DNA of 38,825 nucleotides from an uncultured Clostridia bacterium (lineage in GTDB: Bacteria; Bacillota; Clostridia; TANB77; CAG-508): positions 1 to 38,825 of the forward strand of contig CANRBK010000005.1 in the NCBI GenBank assembly GCA_947628845.1, given 5' to 3'. The notes below the pieces were generated by a model. The model was not told the DNA's origin and ran no database searches. It was given only the letters and a program-made list of their open reading frames with translations. Below are positions 8,589 to 16,345 of this stretch, in pieces. Made by a program: the position numbers and the translations under genes. Numbering within the stretch: the first letter of the stretch is position 1; every line of letters begins with the position of its first letter.

Positions 8589-10070
8589 ATGAAATTAAAA
8601 CAATTTATTAAAGAACATAAAACAACTATAATAGCAGTATTAGTTTTAGGACTTATAACTTATGGAATAAAACTAATTACTTATAGCTTTTCTATTGATA
8701 CAGAATTTTTTCTAAATGATAGAGAAGGTTTATTAAATAGCTGGCTTACAGTTGGGAGATATGGTTTTGTATTTTTTAAAAGAATAATAGATTTTGCATA
8801 TATAAATTTATATTTAGCTAACTTCGTATCATTTATATTATTTTTGTTATCTTTGATAGTATTAATGTATAATGTTTCGATAATAACAAATAAAGAAACC
8901 AAAACAGCTAATTTATTATTAGGTTCATTAATAATAACTAGCCCTATAATCGTACTATTATTTAATTTTACTTTACAATGTGTTGAAGTTAACTTGGCTT
9001 TATTGTTATTATGCTTAGCATTTACTATTATTAATAGGTGTATTATAAATAAAAATAAATATTATTTACTTATAATTTCTGTAATATTTACAATACTATC
9101 ATTTGCTTCTTATCAAACTATGCAACCATTGTTTATTACCTTTAGTGCTTTCTTTATAATGCTATTTTTATATTATAAAGATGAAAAAAGTATTAGCTTA
9201 GTATTAAAATATATAGCAATATTTTTGATTAGTTTTATATTATACAAAATAATTGATATAGTTATTTTATCTATTACACACATAAGTCACTCATCTTATT
9301 TAGATAATCAAATTTTATGGGGAACTGATGGAACTACTATAAAACAAAATATTATAAATGTTATTTTTAATATTACTAACACTTTATTATCTAATGATGA
9401 ACTACATAGTTTTGCATTATTATTATGTGTAGCAGAATTTATTTATATTATTTTTAATAAATTTGATAAGAAAAAATATATGTTTTATATTGCAATTTTG
9501 ACTTTTTTAATTTCTCCTTTTGCATTAACTATACTTATGGGAAATATGCCAACTCTTAGAGCACAATTTCAATTTCCTTTTGTTATAGGACTATCTGCAT
9601 GTTTCTTTTATTTATATAGTAATAATGATTTAGAAAAAAAGATTTATAAAATTATTTTTGGAATAATTGTTTTCTCTCAAATAGTCGTTTCTGTAAAATT
9701 ATTTTATACTGATTATGAAACTTTTAAACAACAGAACATATTTGTAACTCAAATTGAAAATACTCTTAATGCCAAAAATATTGAAAATGGTAAAACTTTA
9801 ATATTTATAGGAAGATTTTCTTCTAATGGGGAACATTTTTATAAAGCTGAAAGTTTAGGTGCTACATTCTTTGAGTGGGATGCTAATGGTCCTACTGGAT
9901 CTAATAGTAGAATTCATGGTTTTTTAAAACGTTTAGGTTATAATTATACTTGCCCTACAAGCACACAATATAATGAAGCTAAAGAAATATCAAAAAATAT
10001 GCCAGTTTATCCACAAGAAGACTCTATAAAAGAAGAAAAGGATTATGTAATAATTAAAATTAGTAATTAA
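8589..10070 (+). CDS. Polytopic membrane protein of the GtrII glucosyltransferase type
   Basis: This 493-residue protein has about ten hydrophobic membrane segments between residues 14 and 385 and a soluble C-terminal domain of roughly 100 residues. After the first segment it carries the DTEFFLNDREGLLNSWLTVGRYG stretch (here residues about 37-60, key residues DTE, N, W and GR). With SYQTMQPLF further on, this is typical of the GtrII-like (Glucos_trans_II) family. Those proteins move a sugar from a lipid carrier onto an outer polymer. The usual partners (a GtrA-like flippase and a GtrB-like lipid-sugar synthase) are not adjacent, so the substrate is unknown. AGGAG lies 10 bases before the ATG. 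It is a single-gene unit with its own promoter and a terminator at 10148-10184. Family call from motif recall. Confidence 0.72.
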   Translation: MKLKQFIKEHKTTIIAVLVLGLITYGIKLITYSFSIDTEFFLNDREGLLNSWLTVGRYGFVFFKRIIDFAYINLYLANFVSFILFLLSLIVLMYNVSIITNKETKTANLLLGSLIITSPIIVLLFNFTLQCVEVNLALLLLCLAFTIINRCIINKNKYYLLIISVIFTILSFASYQTMQPLFITFSAFFIMLFLYYKDEKSISLVLKYIAIFLISFILYKIIDIVILSITHISHSSYLDNQILWGTDGTTIKQNIINVIFNITNTLLSNDELHSFALLLCVAEFIYIIFNKFDKKKYMFYIAILTFLISPFALTILMGNMPTLRAQFQFPFVIGLSACFFYLYSNNDLEKKIYKIIFGIIVFSQIVVSVKLFYTDYETFKQQNIFVTQIENTLNAKNIENGKTLIFIGRFSSNGEHFYKAESLGATFFEWDANGPTGSNSRIHGFLKRLGYNYTCPTSTQYNEAKEISKNMPVYPQEDSIKEEKDYVIIKISN

Positions 10071-10147
10071 TTCTTTATAAAATTATATTATACTTTTTGA
10101 TTACAACAAAAAATAATGATTTAAATATTATTCTATAAATCAATCAT

Positions 10148-10184
10148 AACCACTCATTTTATGAGTGGTTTGCTTTTCTTTTTT
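10148..10184 (+). terminator. Terminator of the GtrII-like gene
   Basis: A perfect 10-bp stem (10148-10157 with 10161-10170), a 3-base loop and a T-rich tail (10171-10184). Confidence 0.85.
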
Positions 10185-10309
10185 CAATAGGTTATTTCGC
10201 CATTCATCATTTTACGCATAATATATGCTTGATACAAATCCATCGGTTCTCTGTCTATATCAGTTAAAACTTCTCCATCATTCCGATAAAAATAAAACTG
10301 ATTTTTCAC
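10184..10309 (-). pseudogene. C-terminal fragment of an unknown gene
   Basis: The 326 bases between the GtrII-like gene and the transglutaminase gene hold no complete gene. On the minus strand 10309-10184 encode 41 residues containing NDGEVLTDIDREPMDLYQAY and MRKMMNGEITY before a TGA. The reading looks coding (no low complexity, balanced composition). It has no ribosome binding site, starts at best with GTG and has an in-frame TAA shortly upstream. Its Arg codons include CGG and CGT and its Pro codon is CCG, unlike the AGA/CCT habit of the neighbours. I read it as the tail of a decayed, possibly transferred gene. I do not recognise the family. Confidence 0.4.
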
Positions 10310-10352
10310 TTGAAGAAATTATACTAGAGGAACTAATTTATTGTTAATTCAT

Positions 10353-10387
10353 AAATAGAGCAGAATTATGAAAATTCTGCTCTATTT
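10353..10387. terminator. Hairpin between the fragment and the transglutaminase gene
   Basis: A perfect 15-bp stem (10353-10367 with 10373-10387) with a 5-base loop lies 10 bases after the transglutaminase gene stop. The T-run after it is short on both strands, so it may be a weak or processing-type end. Confidence 0.6.
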
Positions 10388-10396
10388 TAAAATAAT

Positions 10397-11290
10397 CTAA
10401 TTTAATGCTCCTGACATGATTCTAAATTTGGGAATATTGTTCCATACTTCTTGTAGTCTATTAAAATTTTCATTAGGATTTAGCATTAAGTTAGCTAAAT
10501 TATCTAATTCTTTATATTCTTTTTCAGATAATTCAAAATTTTTATCTTGTATGTATTTTGGTACATGCAAAAATATAATTTCGTTGTTCATTAAAGAATG
10601 AAAATCATAAAACAGAACTCTTATAGCTGCCTTCATTCCTAAAGTAACTGGATCAGAAGCATACAATATACTTTCTACTTTTAGTTTATTGTTTCTTAAG
10701 CCTAAATAGGCATTGGCTCCAAATATGAATTTATCATAAGGAATATTGTTTAAATCAAATCCCATTTCGTGGTCTGGACAATGTTCATCTGCGTCAACTA
10801 ATTTCCATACTTTTTCTTTATCATCATAATATTCTGTAATCCAATGGTCATAATTAATTTCATCGTATTTTATATATGGTGCAAATCCGCTTCTTGCTCT
10901 AGCAGGAACACCTTTTGCTTTTAATATACTTGCCAATAATATGGCTTGTCCTCTACAAGTAATATGTATTTTATCCTTTGCTTCTCTTTTTATATCATAA
11001 TTAGGATTTTTTCTTAATAACTCAGCTATCATACTTTGAGCTGTTGGAAAATAATCTTCTTCATAATCCAATCTTGTAATAGGAACTTTTGTCATATCTC
11101 CCCAAAAACAATTTGATTTACTTCTAACATTTTCTTCATCAAATGCTACAGGATGAATTATTTGCATTTTTTGTAACAAACATAATTCTTCTATATCATC
11201 TGGCAAGTTTTTTGCAAATTCTTTATAATACCCTAAATCTGTAAATTGACTTGTTTGCTTATAAAAGTCTAATATTTCTTTACTTTTCAT
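10397..11290 (-). CDS. Transglutaminase-like domain protein
   Basis: The product (297 residues from the start chosen here) contains the transglutaminase/protease-like Cys-His-Asp fold. Cys112 is in TCRGQAILLASILKAKGVPA, His149 in YDHWITEYY, and the Asp in WKLVDADEH. The CRGQA block and the GVPARARSGFAPYI strand are typical. There is no signal peptide, so it acts in the cytosol. Substrate is unknown. The start at 11290 is chosen because GGAGG lies 9 bases upstream of it; two in-frame ATGs further up (11296, 11314) are too close to that site or precede it. It is downstream of an AraC regulator and a C26 amidohydrolase but separated from them by the hairpin at 11451-11492. Confidence 0.82.
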   Translation of the reverse strand: MKSKEILDFYKQTSQFTDLGYYKEFAKNLPDDIEELCLLQKMQIIHPVAFDEENVRSKSNCFWGDMTKVPITRLDYEEDYFPTAQSMIAELLRKNPNYDIKREAKDKIHITCRGQAILLASILKAKGVPARARSGFAPYIKYDEINYDHWITEYYDDKEKVWKLVDADEHCPDHEMGFDLNNIPYDKFIFGANAYLGLRNNKLKVESILYASDPVTLGMKAAIRVLFYDFHSLMNNEIIFLHVPKYIQDKNFELSEKEYKELDNLANLMLNPNENFNRLQEVWNNIPKFRIMSGALN

Positions 11291-11387
11291 TTTCATACCC
11301 CTCCAAAACTTCATTTAATTTTTTTATCTTGATTCTTCTAAACTTTCCCATATCTTATTAATTCACTACAAATTACTTTTACCTTAT

Positions 11388-11408
11388 TTAATTACTTTTT
11401 TGACTCAT
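11388..11408 (-). other. Seven-codon upstream open reading frame
   Basis: On the minus strand a near-perfect ribosome binding site (AGGAGG) is followed by ATG and six codons ending in TAA (MSQKSN). It lies about 100 bases before the transglutaminase gene in its leader. It is either a true leader peptide or the start of a lost gene. Confidence 0.4.
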
Positions 11409-11450
11409 TATAATCCTCCTAATCTTACTATATTATAATTGAATCATAAG

Positions 11451-11492
11451 AAAAAAGATAAACTTAACTGAAATCAGTTTTGTTTATCTTTT
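11451..11492 (-). terminator. Terminator overlapping the end of the AraC-type gene
   Basis: An 11-bp stem (11492-11482 with 11463-11453) encloses a second small hairpin and is followed by T on the minus strand. Its 5' arm is inside the last codons of the regulator gene (stop at 11474). Confidence 0.7.
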
Positions 11493-12280
11493 ATTAACAT
11501 ATATAAATAACAATTATCCTTTGTATATAATTCAAAATTAAATTCATCATCAATATCATAATTAGTAGATTGTAGCCATTGTGTGTATATTATTTTTTTT
11601 GTTTTAATAATATCTATTTGTTCTCTTGAATTAGCACTAAATATTACATATTTACCTGCAGGAATAATAAATTCTTTGGTATTATCATATTTTTCTTTAC
11701 TTCCTACATAGTATAAATATCCATTTTTATTACACACAGATACTCCATACATGCCATCTTGATTAAACTTTTGATACAAGCCATTTTCTTCAATATCTAC
11801 ATATAGCTTTCTTATATTATAAAGCAAATCTTCGTGAGTTATAGCTGAAGTTTCTACACAATATAATTTAATCTCATCAATTTTCTTTATTTCATAATTT
11901 AATTCTTCGCAAATATCATTATTGTTATTAAATTTAATTATAGGGTATTGCTTATATTCTATATTGCTCTCTTTACACTCGCTAGGAGTTATTCCAAACA
12001 CATTTTTAAATGCTCTTGTAAATGAGATTGCCGAATCATATTTATACTTAACTGCTAAATCTATAATTTTTATATTCGTTGTTCTTAGTTCCTCAAATGC
12101 TTTACTTAATCTTCTTTTTCTTATATATTCTGCTAATGACATATTAGTTAAAAACATAAATATTCTTTGCAAATTATATTCTGATACTCCAACTATTTGT
12201 GATAATTTTTTATATTCTATATTTTCAGTCAAGTTTTCTTCTATATACTTAACCATTTGATTTAAATATTCAAAATTCAT
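11474..12280 (-). CDS. AraC-family regulator with C-terminal effector-binding-like domain
   Basis: The N-terminal 100 residues form the double helix-turn-helix of AraC/XylS proteins: LSQIVGVSEYNLQRIF for the first, then the classic second helix pair SFTRAFKNVFGITPSE. The remaining 160 residues (YEIKKIDEIKLYCVETSAI onward) resemble the GyrI/Rob effector-binding domain seen behind many such DNA-binding parts, so a small ligand is likely. The 268-residue ORF starts at ATG 12280 with AGGAG about 8 bases before it. It overlaps the end of the upstream C26 amidohydrolase gene by 11 bases, which implies translational coupling. The regulator probably answers to, or controls, the metabolite handled by that enzyme. 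Confidence 0.88.
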   Translation of the reverse strand: MNFEYLNQMVKYIEENLTENIEYKKLSQIVGVSEYNLQRIFMFLTNMSLAEYIRKRRLSKAFEELRTTNIKIIDLAVKYKYDSAISFTRAFKNVFGITPSECKESNIEYKQYPIIKFNNNNDICEELNYEIKKIDEIKLYCVETSAITHEDLLYNIRKLYVDIEENGLYQKFNQDGMYGVSVCNKNGYLYYVGSKEKYDNTKEFIIPAGKYVIFSANSREQIDIIKTKKIIYTQWLQSTNYDIDDEFNFELYTKDNCYLYMLIKDKQN

Positions 12281-12977
12281 TATTTATTACTCCTATTTTG
12301 CATACATTTATAAACTCTTTAAATATTTTATTATGATTTTCATCTATTTTATATAGACTTTCAGGATGAAATCTAACACCTATATAGAATTTTTTATTTG
12401 GGGATTCAATGACATCTGGATAACCATCTTCACAAAAAGCAACTTTATCAAGCATTGGACAATTTTTTATTGTTCTTTTATGTCTAGAATTTACCATCAT
12501 TTCATTTGTTTTTACTATATTATAAAATTTTGAATTTTCATTTATTTTAATTTTATGAACATACTCATCAAATGATTTATCATGCTTATCTGGATTAGGA
12601 ATTTTGTAAGTTGTTCCTCCAATAGCTCTAGCAATATTATTTTGTCCTGCACATATTCCTAATATAGGGATATCATTATCATAACAATATCTTGCTATTA
12701 TTGTTTCATAATTGTCAGTTTCAGTTCCACCTTGCATTATAATTCCATTACACAATTCTATTTGAGTAATTAAATTTTCTTTTTCTTCATTTGATAAAGA
12801 ATCTTTCCAATCATCTCCAGAATAGTTTATTTTGTTTTCTGTTGGTAATATTCCGATAGCTATTCCACCATTATCAAATACTGCTTGTTTTACTTCATCT
12901 CTTATAAATGTGTCCATTTTATTTGTTTTATAAGTAGCATAATGTTTTGAAACAATGCCTATAATAGGTTTATTCAT
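12270..12977 (-). CDS. Class I glutamine amidotransferase-like hydrolase (peptidase C26, PuuD-like)
   Basis: The 235-residue protein has the C26 fold. It starts PIIGIVSKHY, has the MQGGTETDNY loop, the nucleophile elbow GICAGQN (Cys109), and the catalytic His-Glu pair in RFHPES near 205. Members such as PuuD hydrolyse gamma-glutamyl compounds, for example gamma-glutamyl-GABA. The elbow reads GICAGQN where PuuD proteins commonly have GICRG, so the substrate may differ. It is the first gene of a two-gene unit with the overlapping AraC-type regulator. AAGGA lies about 12 bases before the ATG and a plausible promoter lies at 12999-13026. Confidence 0.83.
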   Translation of the reverse strand: MNKPIIGIVSKHYATYKTNKMDTFIRDEVKQAVFDNGGIAIGILPTENKINYSGDDWKDSLSNEEKENLITQIELCNGIIMQGGTETDNYETIIARYCYDNDIPILGICAGQNNIARAIGGTTYKIPNPDKHDKSFDEYVHKIKINENSKFYNIVKTNEMMVNSRHKRTIKNCPMLDKVAFCEDGYPDVIESPNKKFYIGVRFHPESLYKIDENHNKIFKEFINVCKIGVINNEF

Positions 12978-12998
12978 ATCTACATTTTTCCTTCCAAT

Positions 12999-13026
12999 AT
13001 AATATATATTAAGTTACTTTTTACAA
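12999..13026 (-). promoter_or_regulatory. Possible promoter of the C26/AraC unit
   Basis: Minus strand TTGTAA (13026-13021), a 16-base spacer and TATTAT (13004-12999). It lies between tRNA-Thr and the hydrolase gene. Confidence 0.45.
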
Positions 13027-13060
13027 TGAAAGTATGTAAAATTTCGAACAAATTTGTTGT

Positions 13061-13136
13061 TGGAGCTTACAACGGGAATTGAACCCGTGACCTCTGCCTT
13101 ACCAAGGCAGTGCTCTACCAACTGAGCTATGCAAGC
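13061..13136 (-). tRNA. tRNA-Thr(GGT)
   Basis: A complete 76-base cloverleaf: acceptor GCTTGCA with TGTAAGC (one G-T wobble), D-arm with AGCTCAGTTGGTAGAGC, anticodon GGT (13103-13101) in the loop CTTGGTAA, T-arm with GGTTCAATTCC, and encoded CCA. The discriminator base is U. GGU reads the Thr codons ACC and ACU, and its UCCA end is complementary to the UGGA bulge of the thrS T-box. Confidence 0.97.
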
Positions 13137-13144
13137 ATTTAATT

Positions 13145-13188
13145 AAAATAGCATCAAACTAAAATGCATATATGTTTGACACTATTTT
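13145..13188 (-). terminator. Hairpin between sigH and tRNA-Thr
   Basis: A 15-base inverted repeat (13188-13174 with 13159-13145, two mismatches) begins at the sigH stop codon. The T-run is poor, so part of the transcript may continue into tRNA-Thr. Confidence 0.45.
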
Positions 13189-13822
13189 AAAATATATTTT
13201 TTATAGCCTTTTTTCTAATTCTTTGAATTGCATTATCAATAGATTTAACTGGCGTATCTAATTTTTTTGCAATAACTTCATAACTTTCACCTTGCATGTA
13301 TCTTTCTAAAACGCTTTCTTCAAATTTACTTAAAGATTTATGCATAGCATTTTGAATTTCATCAAAATACTCTCTTTTCATAATAGTTTCTAATGGATCT
13401 TCAATGGTATCCACTTTAAATGTTTCTATTAATTCTGTATTATCTTCATCATTATCATAAGCAGACGTATTTAATGATAAATACGAATTAAGAGGTATAT
13501 GTTTTTGTCTATTTGAGCTTTTTATAGCAGTTATCAATTGTCTTTCTATACATATATTAGCAAATGTTTTAAAAGTATTTTGTTTTGTATTATCAAAATT
13601 TTTTATAGCTTTATAAAGACCTATCATACCTTCTTGAATAATATCTTCTCTTTCTGCTCCAATTATAAAATATTTTCCAACCTTCGAATTTACTAAATCT
13701 TTATATTTTTCCAACAGAAAAGATAAAGCTTGTTCATCTCCTCGCTTAATTTGAGATATTATTTCTTCATCGCTTAACTCTGCATATTTATCTATTGTAA
13801 AATATATATTATTTGTTTGCAT
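13187..13822 (-). CDS. sigH: Sporulation / stationary-phase sigma factor SigH
   Basis: SigH directs RNA polymerase to early sporulation and stationary-phase genes. The 211-residue product shows region 2 with YFIIGAEREDIIQEGMIGLY and the block RQLITAIKSSNRQKHIPLN. Region 4 ends YEVIAKKLDTPVKSIDNAIQ, RIRKKAIK. Both closely follow Bacillus Spo0H. I start at ATG 13822 (MQTNNIYF), 12 bases after a GGAGG. The frame is open further up only from a TTG inside the end of the GH18 gene. The upstream GH18 gene ends about 50 bases away and may share the transcript. This is not the usual sigH neighbourhood (rlmB, secE, nusG). Confidence 0.95.
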   Translation of the reverse strand: MQTNNIYFTIDKYAELSDEEIISQIKRGDEQALSFLLEKYKDLVNSKVGKYFIIGAEREDIIQEGMIGLYKAIKNFDNTKQNTFKTFANICIERQLITAIKSSNRQKHIPLNSYLSLNTSAYDNDEDNTELIETFKVDTIEDPLETIMKREYFDEIQNAMHKSLSKFEESVLERYMQGESYEVIAKKLDTPVKSIDNAIQRIRKKAIKNIF

Positions 13823-13874
13823 ATGCCTAAAATACCTCCAAATGCACTTTTTGTAATTATATATTTGAAAATAC

Positions 13875-15578
13875 CTAAAAGTCAAGAGTTTCTTTTAAAA
13901 ATGTCCAAAAATCTTCTTTTTCCATACCTTTTGACCAAGATGCGACTCCACCTAAATCATTAGTACTTATCAATAATAGTTTTTGTTTTAAAGATTCTTC
14001 GTCCTCAATCCACATTTTCTTAATATAAGAATCTTCTTGATATTCCACATAATATTGCTTTAGGTTGTCATCCCACTTCTTCTCTACTCCACTTGGAATT
14101 ACTTTTTCAATGTTCTTAATTGGCACTGCACTTTGCTTTATAACTTGTCCAGATGTATCTTCTGTCCATAATCTTGCATATAATGGAATTGCTAATATAA
14201 TTTTTTCACTATCTATTTCTTCTGTTTTTAAAAATTTATTTAAACTTAAATTTACCCAATCATATCCTGCTGTACTTCCTGATTTATTACTTGATACACC
14301 ATATTGATCATAAGCCATAAATACTATATAATCTGCCACATCTCCGATTACATTTCTGTCAAAACATAATGACCATGTCTCTGAACCATCTGGTGCTGTG
14401 ACGTCAACAGAAACAACAAGTCCCATATTTTTCATTCTTGGTGTTAATTCAATTATAAATCTTGAATACATATCTTTATCTGCTTGTTTCATATTTTCAA
14501 AATCTATATTGACTCCATCTAAATTATACTTAATACATTCTTCAATAATGTCATTTATTAATTCTTGCCTTTTATTATAGTCATTCATAATTGTAGATGT
14601 TACTTGAAGCATTCCATCACCATCATTTTGAACCATAGGCCAAACTTTATATCCGTTTTCATGAGCCCATTCTATATATTTTTGACCTTCACTACCTATA
14701 TTTTCCTCTAAATTTCCTTTAGAATCTAAGTATAAGAATGATGGAGATACAACATTTATTCCATCTATTGTTGTTCCTGATCTATCAGGAGCATTTGCTA
14801 CTGTAGAATAATAATCCCAAACTAAATTAACTTTTCCTTCTATTTGCTTTGTTTCTTCTATGTTCTCTCTAGTAGTTACTATATTAGCTATTCTCTTAGA
14901 TTTTACGTATCCTACTTTACCATTTTCTGTTCTGATACGTGTGTATCCATCTTCTTCTGATATTACAATAACATAACTACCTTTTTTTATTCTATCTATA
15001 GTTTTACTAATAAACTTTTTAGATGATTTTACTGGTACATTTTTAGTAATAATGGCCTTCTTTTGTTCTTTAGACAATGAATCTATTGTTAATACTTTTG
15101 TTTTTTCTAAATATTTAATTTCTATTCCATATACATCCTCTAATTCTTCTATAGGAATATAAATAGTATCATCTTTTTTTATTGCACTTGCATAAGTAGA
15201 TTTACTAGAACCATTTATAGTCATTTTATTTTCTTCTAAACTAATTGTAGCTATTTTTGTATTATATGTTGTTATAATTTGATTATTGTCCTTATCTTCA
15301 TATATATATTTATCAAAGAAATTTCCTAAATCTTGTTTTGATATATATATTTCGTCATTTTCTATAAGAATGCTATTTTTTAAGTCAGAAGTTACATTTC
15401 TATTGTTTATTACCAAATTTATTGTTTTATTTTTACCTAATATTATATAGTCATTTAACTTATATCCTACTATACAAATCAATATTATTGCTAATATTGA
15501 TATAACTATCATTATAATTCTTTTCTTTTTCTTTTCTATTTGTTCTCTTGTCATTTTTACTCTGTTTGATTTTTTCAT
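13875..15578 (-). CDS. Membrane-anchored GH18 glycosidase with copper-amine-oxidase-N and SH3-like domains
   Basis: A 567-residue protein with a basic N-terminus, one membrane segment (about 20-40), a copper-amine-oxidase-N-like domain (about 52-165; YISKQDLGNFF, IYIPIEELEDVYGIEI) and a bacterial SH3-like domain (about 175-232). A glycoside hydrolase 18 domain (about 248-567) follows. The catalytic motif DGVNIDFE is at 354-361, giving Glu361 as acid and Asp359 beside it. Such proteins act outside the membrane on peptidoglycan or spore cortex (SleL/YdhD-like), or on chitin-type glycans. Its place directly before sigH favours an envelope or spore role, but that is inference. AAAGG lies about 10 bases before the ATG. 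Confidence 0.88.
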   Translation of the reverse strand: MKKSNRVKMTREQIEKKKKRIIMIVISILAIILICIVGYKLNDYIILGKNKTINLVINNRNVTSDLKNSILIENDEIYISKQDLGNFFDKYIYEDKDNNQIITTYNTKIATISLEENKMTINGSSKSTYASAIKKDDTIYIPIEELEDVYGIEIKYLEKTKVLTIDSLSKEQKKAIITKNVPVKSSKKFISKTIDRIKKGSYVIVISEEDGYTRIRTENGKVGYVKSKRIANIVTTRENIEETKQIEGKVNLVWDYYSTVANAPDRSGTTIDGINVVSPSFLYLDSKGNLEENIGSEGQKYIEWAHENGYKVWPMVQNDGDGMLQVTSTIMNDYNKRQELINDIIEECIKYNLDGVNIDFENMKQADKDMYSRFIIELTPRMKNMGLVVSVDVTAPDGSETWSLCFDRNVIGDVADYIVFMAYDQYGVSSNKSGSTAGYDWVNLSLNKFLKTEEIDSEKIILAIPLYARLWTEDTSGQVIKQSAVPIKNIEKVIPSGVEKKWDDNLKQYYVEYQEDSYIKKMWIEDEESLKQKLLLISTNDLGGVASWSKGMEKEDFWTFLKETLDF

Positions 15579-15644
15579 TTTTATATTACCTTTCGTTTTT
15601 TATATACTATATCATAATTTTTTTATATAGAAAATAGTTATTAC

Positions 15645-16331
15645 TTATTTTTTCATTTTTCTTAAAAAGTCTTTTTGATAATCTGATATTCTATATGATT
15701 CTATGGCTTTTTGAATAGCCTTATTATAAGTCCATACATCTAAATCTGCTGAACTTATGAATTTAATTGTTTTATCAAAATATTTAATTAAGCATATAGA
15801 AATTGCCCACGCAATTGCCATTTTTACATAGTAACCATCATGTTTTATTTTTTCAAATATTTTAAAATCTTCTTCTAAATATTCTTCTTCAATATAATAA
15901 TCCAAAATCATTACAATTGCAAATCTTATTTCAAATTCATTATTTGATTTTAAATATTTTTGAATAAAATTCCACATTTCTTTTTTATATTTTTTTGTTA
16001 TTTTCAAGCCTGCACAAAAAACGTCACAAATTGCCCAATTATATATTTTTGGAACATAGTTTTCCACATATTTTAAAATTGTGTTTATATCTTCATTTTT
16101 GGCTTGACCAATCAACATTCCTTGTAGCATAATTTCTTCATAATATTCATTATCTATTTCTTCAATTGTTTTTTTCCAGTCTTTTTCTTTGCATAGATTT
16201 TTTGCATATTTTCTTAAAATTGGCACTCTTACTCCAATAATATTTTTTGTACCTGGACATAATCCTTCATGAAATTTTTTATATTTTTTATCAGATAATT
16301 TAAATAATTCTTTCTTTATTTTTTGATTCAT
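15645..16331 (-). CDS. DNA alkylation repair protein, AlkD-like HEAT-repeat family
   Basis: The 228-residue all-helical protein matches the AlkD family: N-terminal YKKFHEGLCPGTKNIIGVRVP, the NWAICDVFC helix, FEIRFAIVMILDYY, and the WAISICLIKYFD repeat. AlkD-type enzymes remove bulky N3/N7-alkylated bases through HEAT-like repeats. Many family members in Firmicutes have no tested activity. I start at 16331 (MNQKIKKELF) because GGGAG lies about 7 bases upstream of it, inside four in-frame codons that would extend the frame to 16343. It follows the metal ATPase gene with a 14-base gap and is probably read in the same transcript, although its function is unrelated. Confidence 0.82.
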   Translation of the reverse strand: MNQKIKKELFKLSDKKYKKFHEGLCPGTKNIIGVRVPILRKYAKNLCKEKDWKKTIEEIDNEYYEEIMLQGMLIGQAKNEDINTILKYVENYVPKIYNWAICDVFCAGLKITKKYKKEMWNFIQKYLKSNNEFEIRFAIVMILDYYIEEEYLEEDFKIFEKIKHDGYYVKMAIAWAISICLIKYFDKTIKFISSADLDVWTYNKAIQKAIESYRISDYQKDFLRKMKK

Positions 16332-16345
16332 TTTTACTCCCATTT

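Noticed and set aside
13823-13885. Longer sigH reading from a TTG inside the GH18 gene
   Set aside because: It would add 21 residues not seen in SigH and has no ribosome binding site; the ATG at 13822 has a GGAGG, though with a long 12-base gap.
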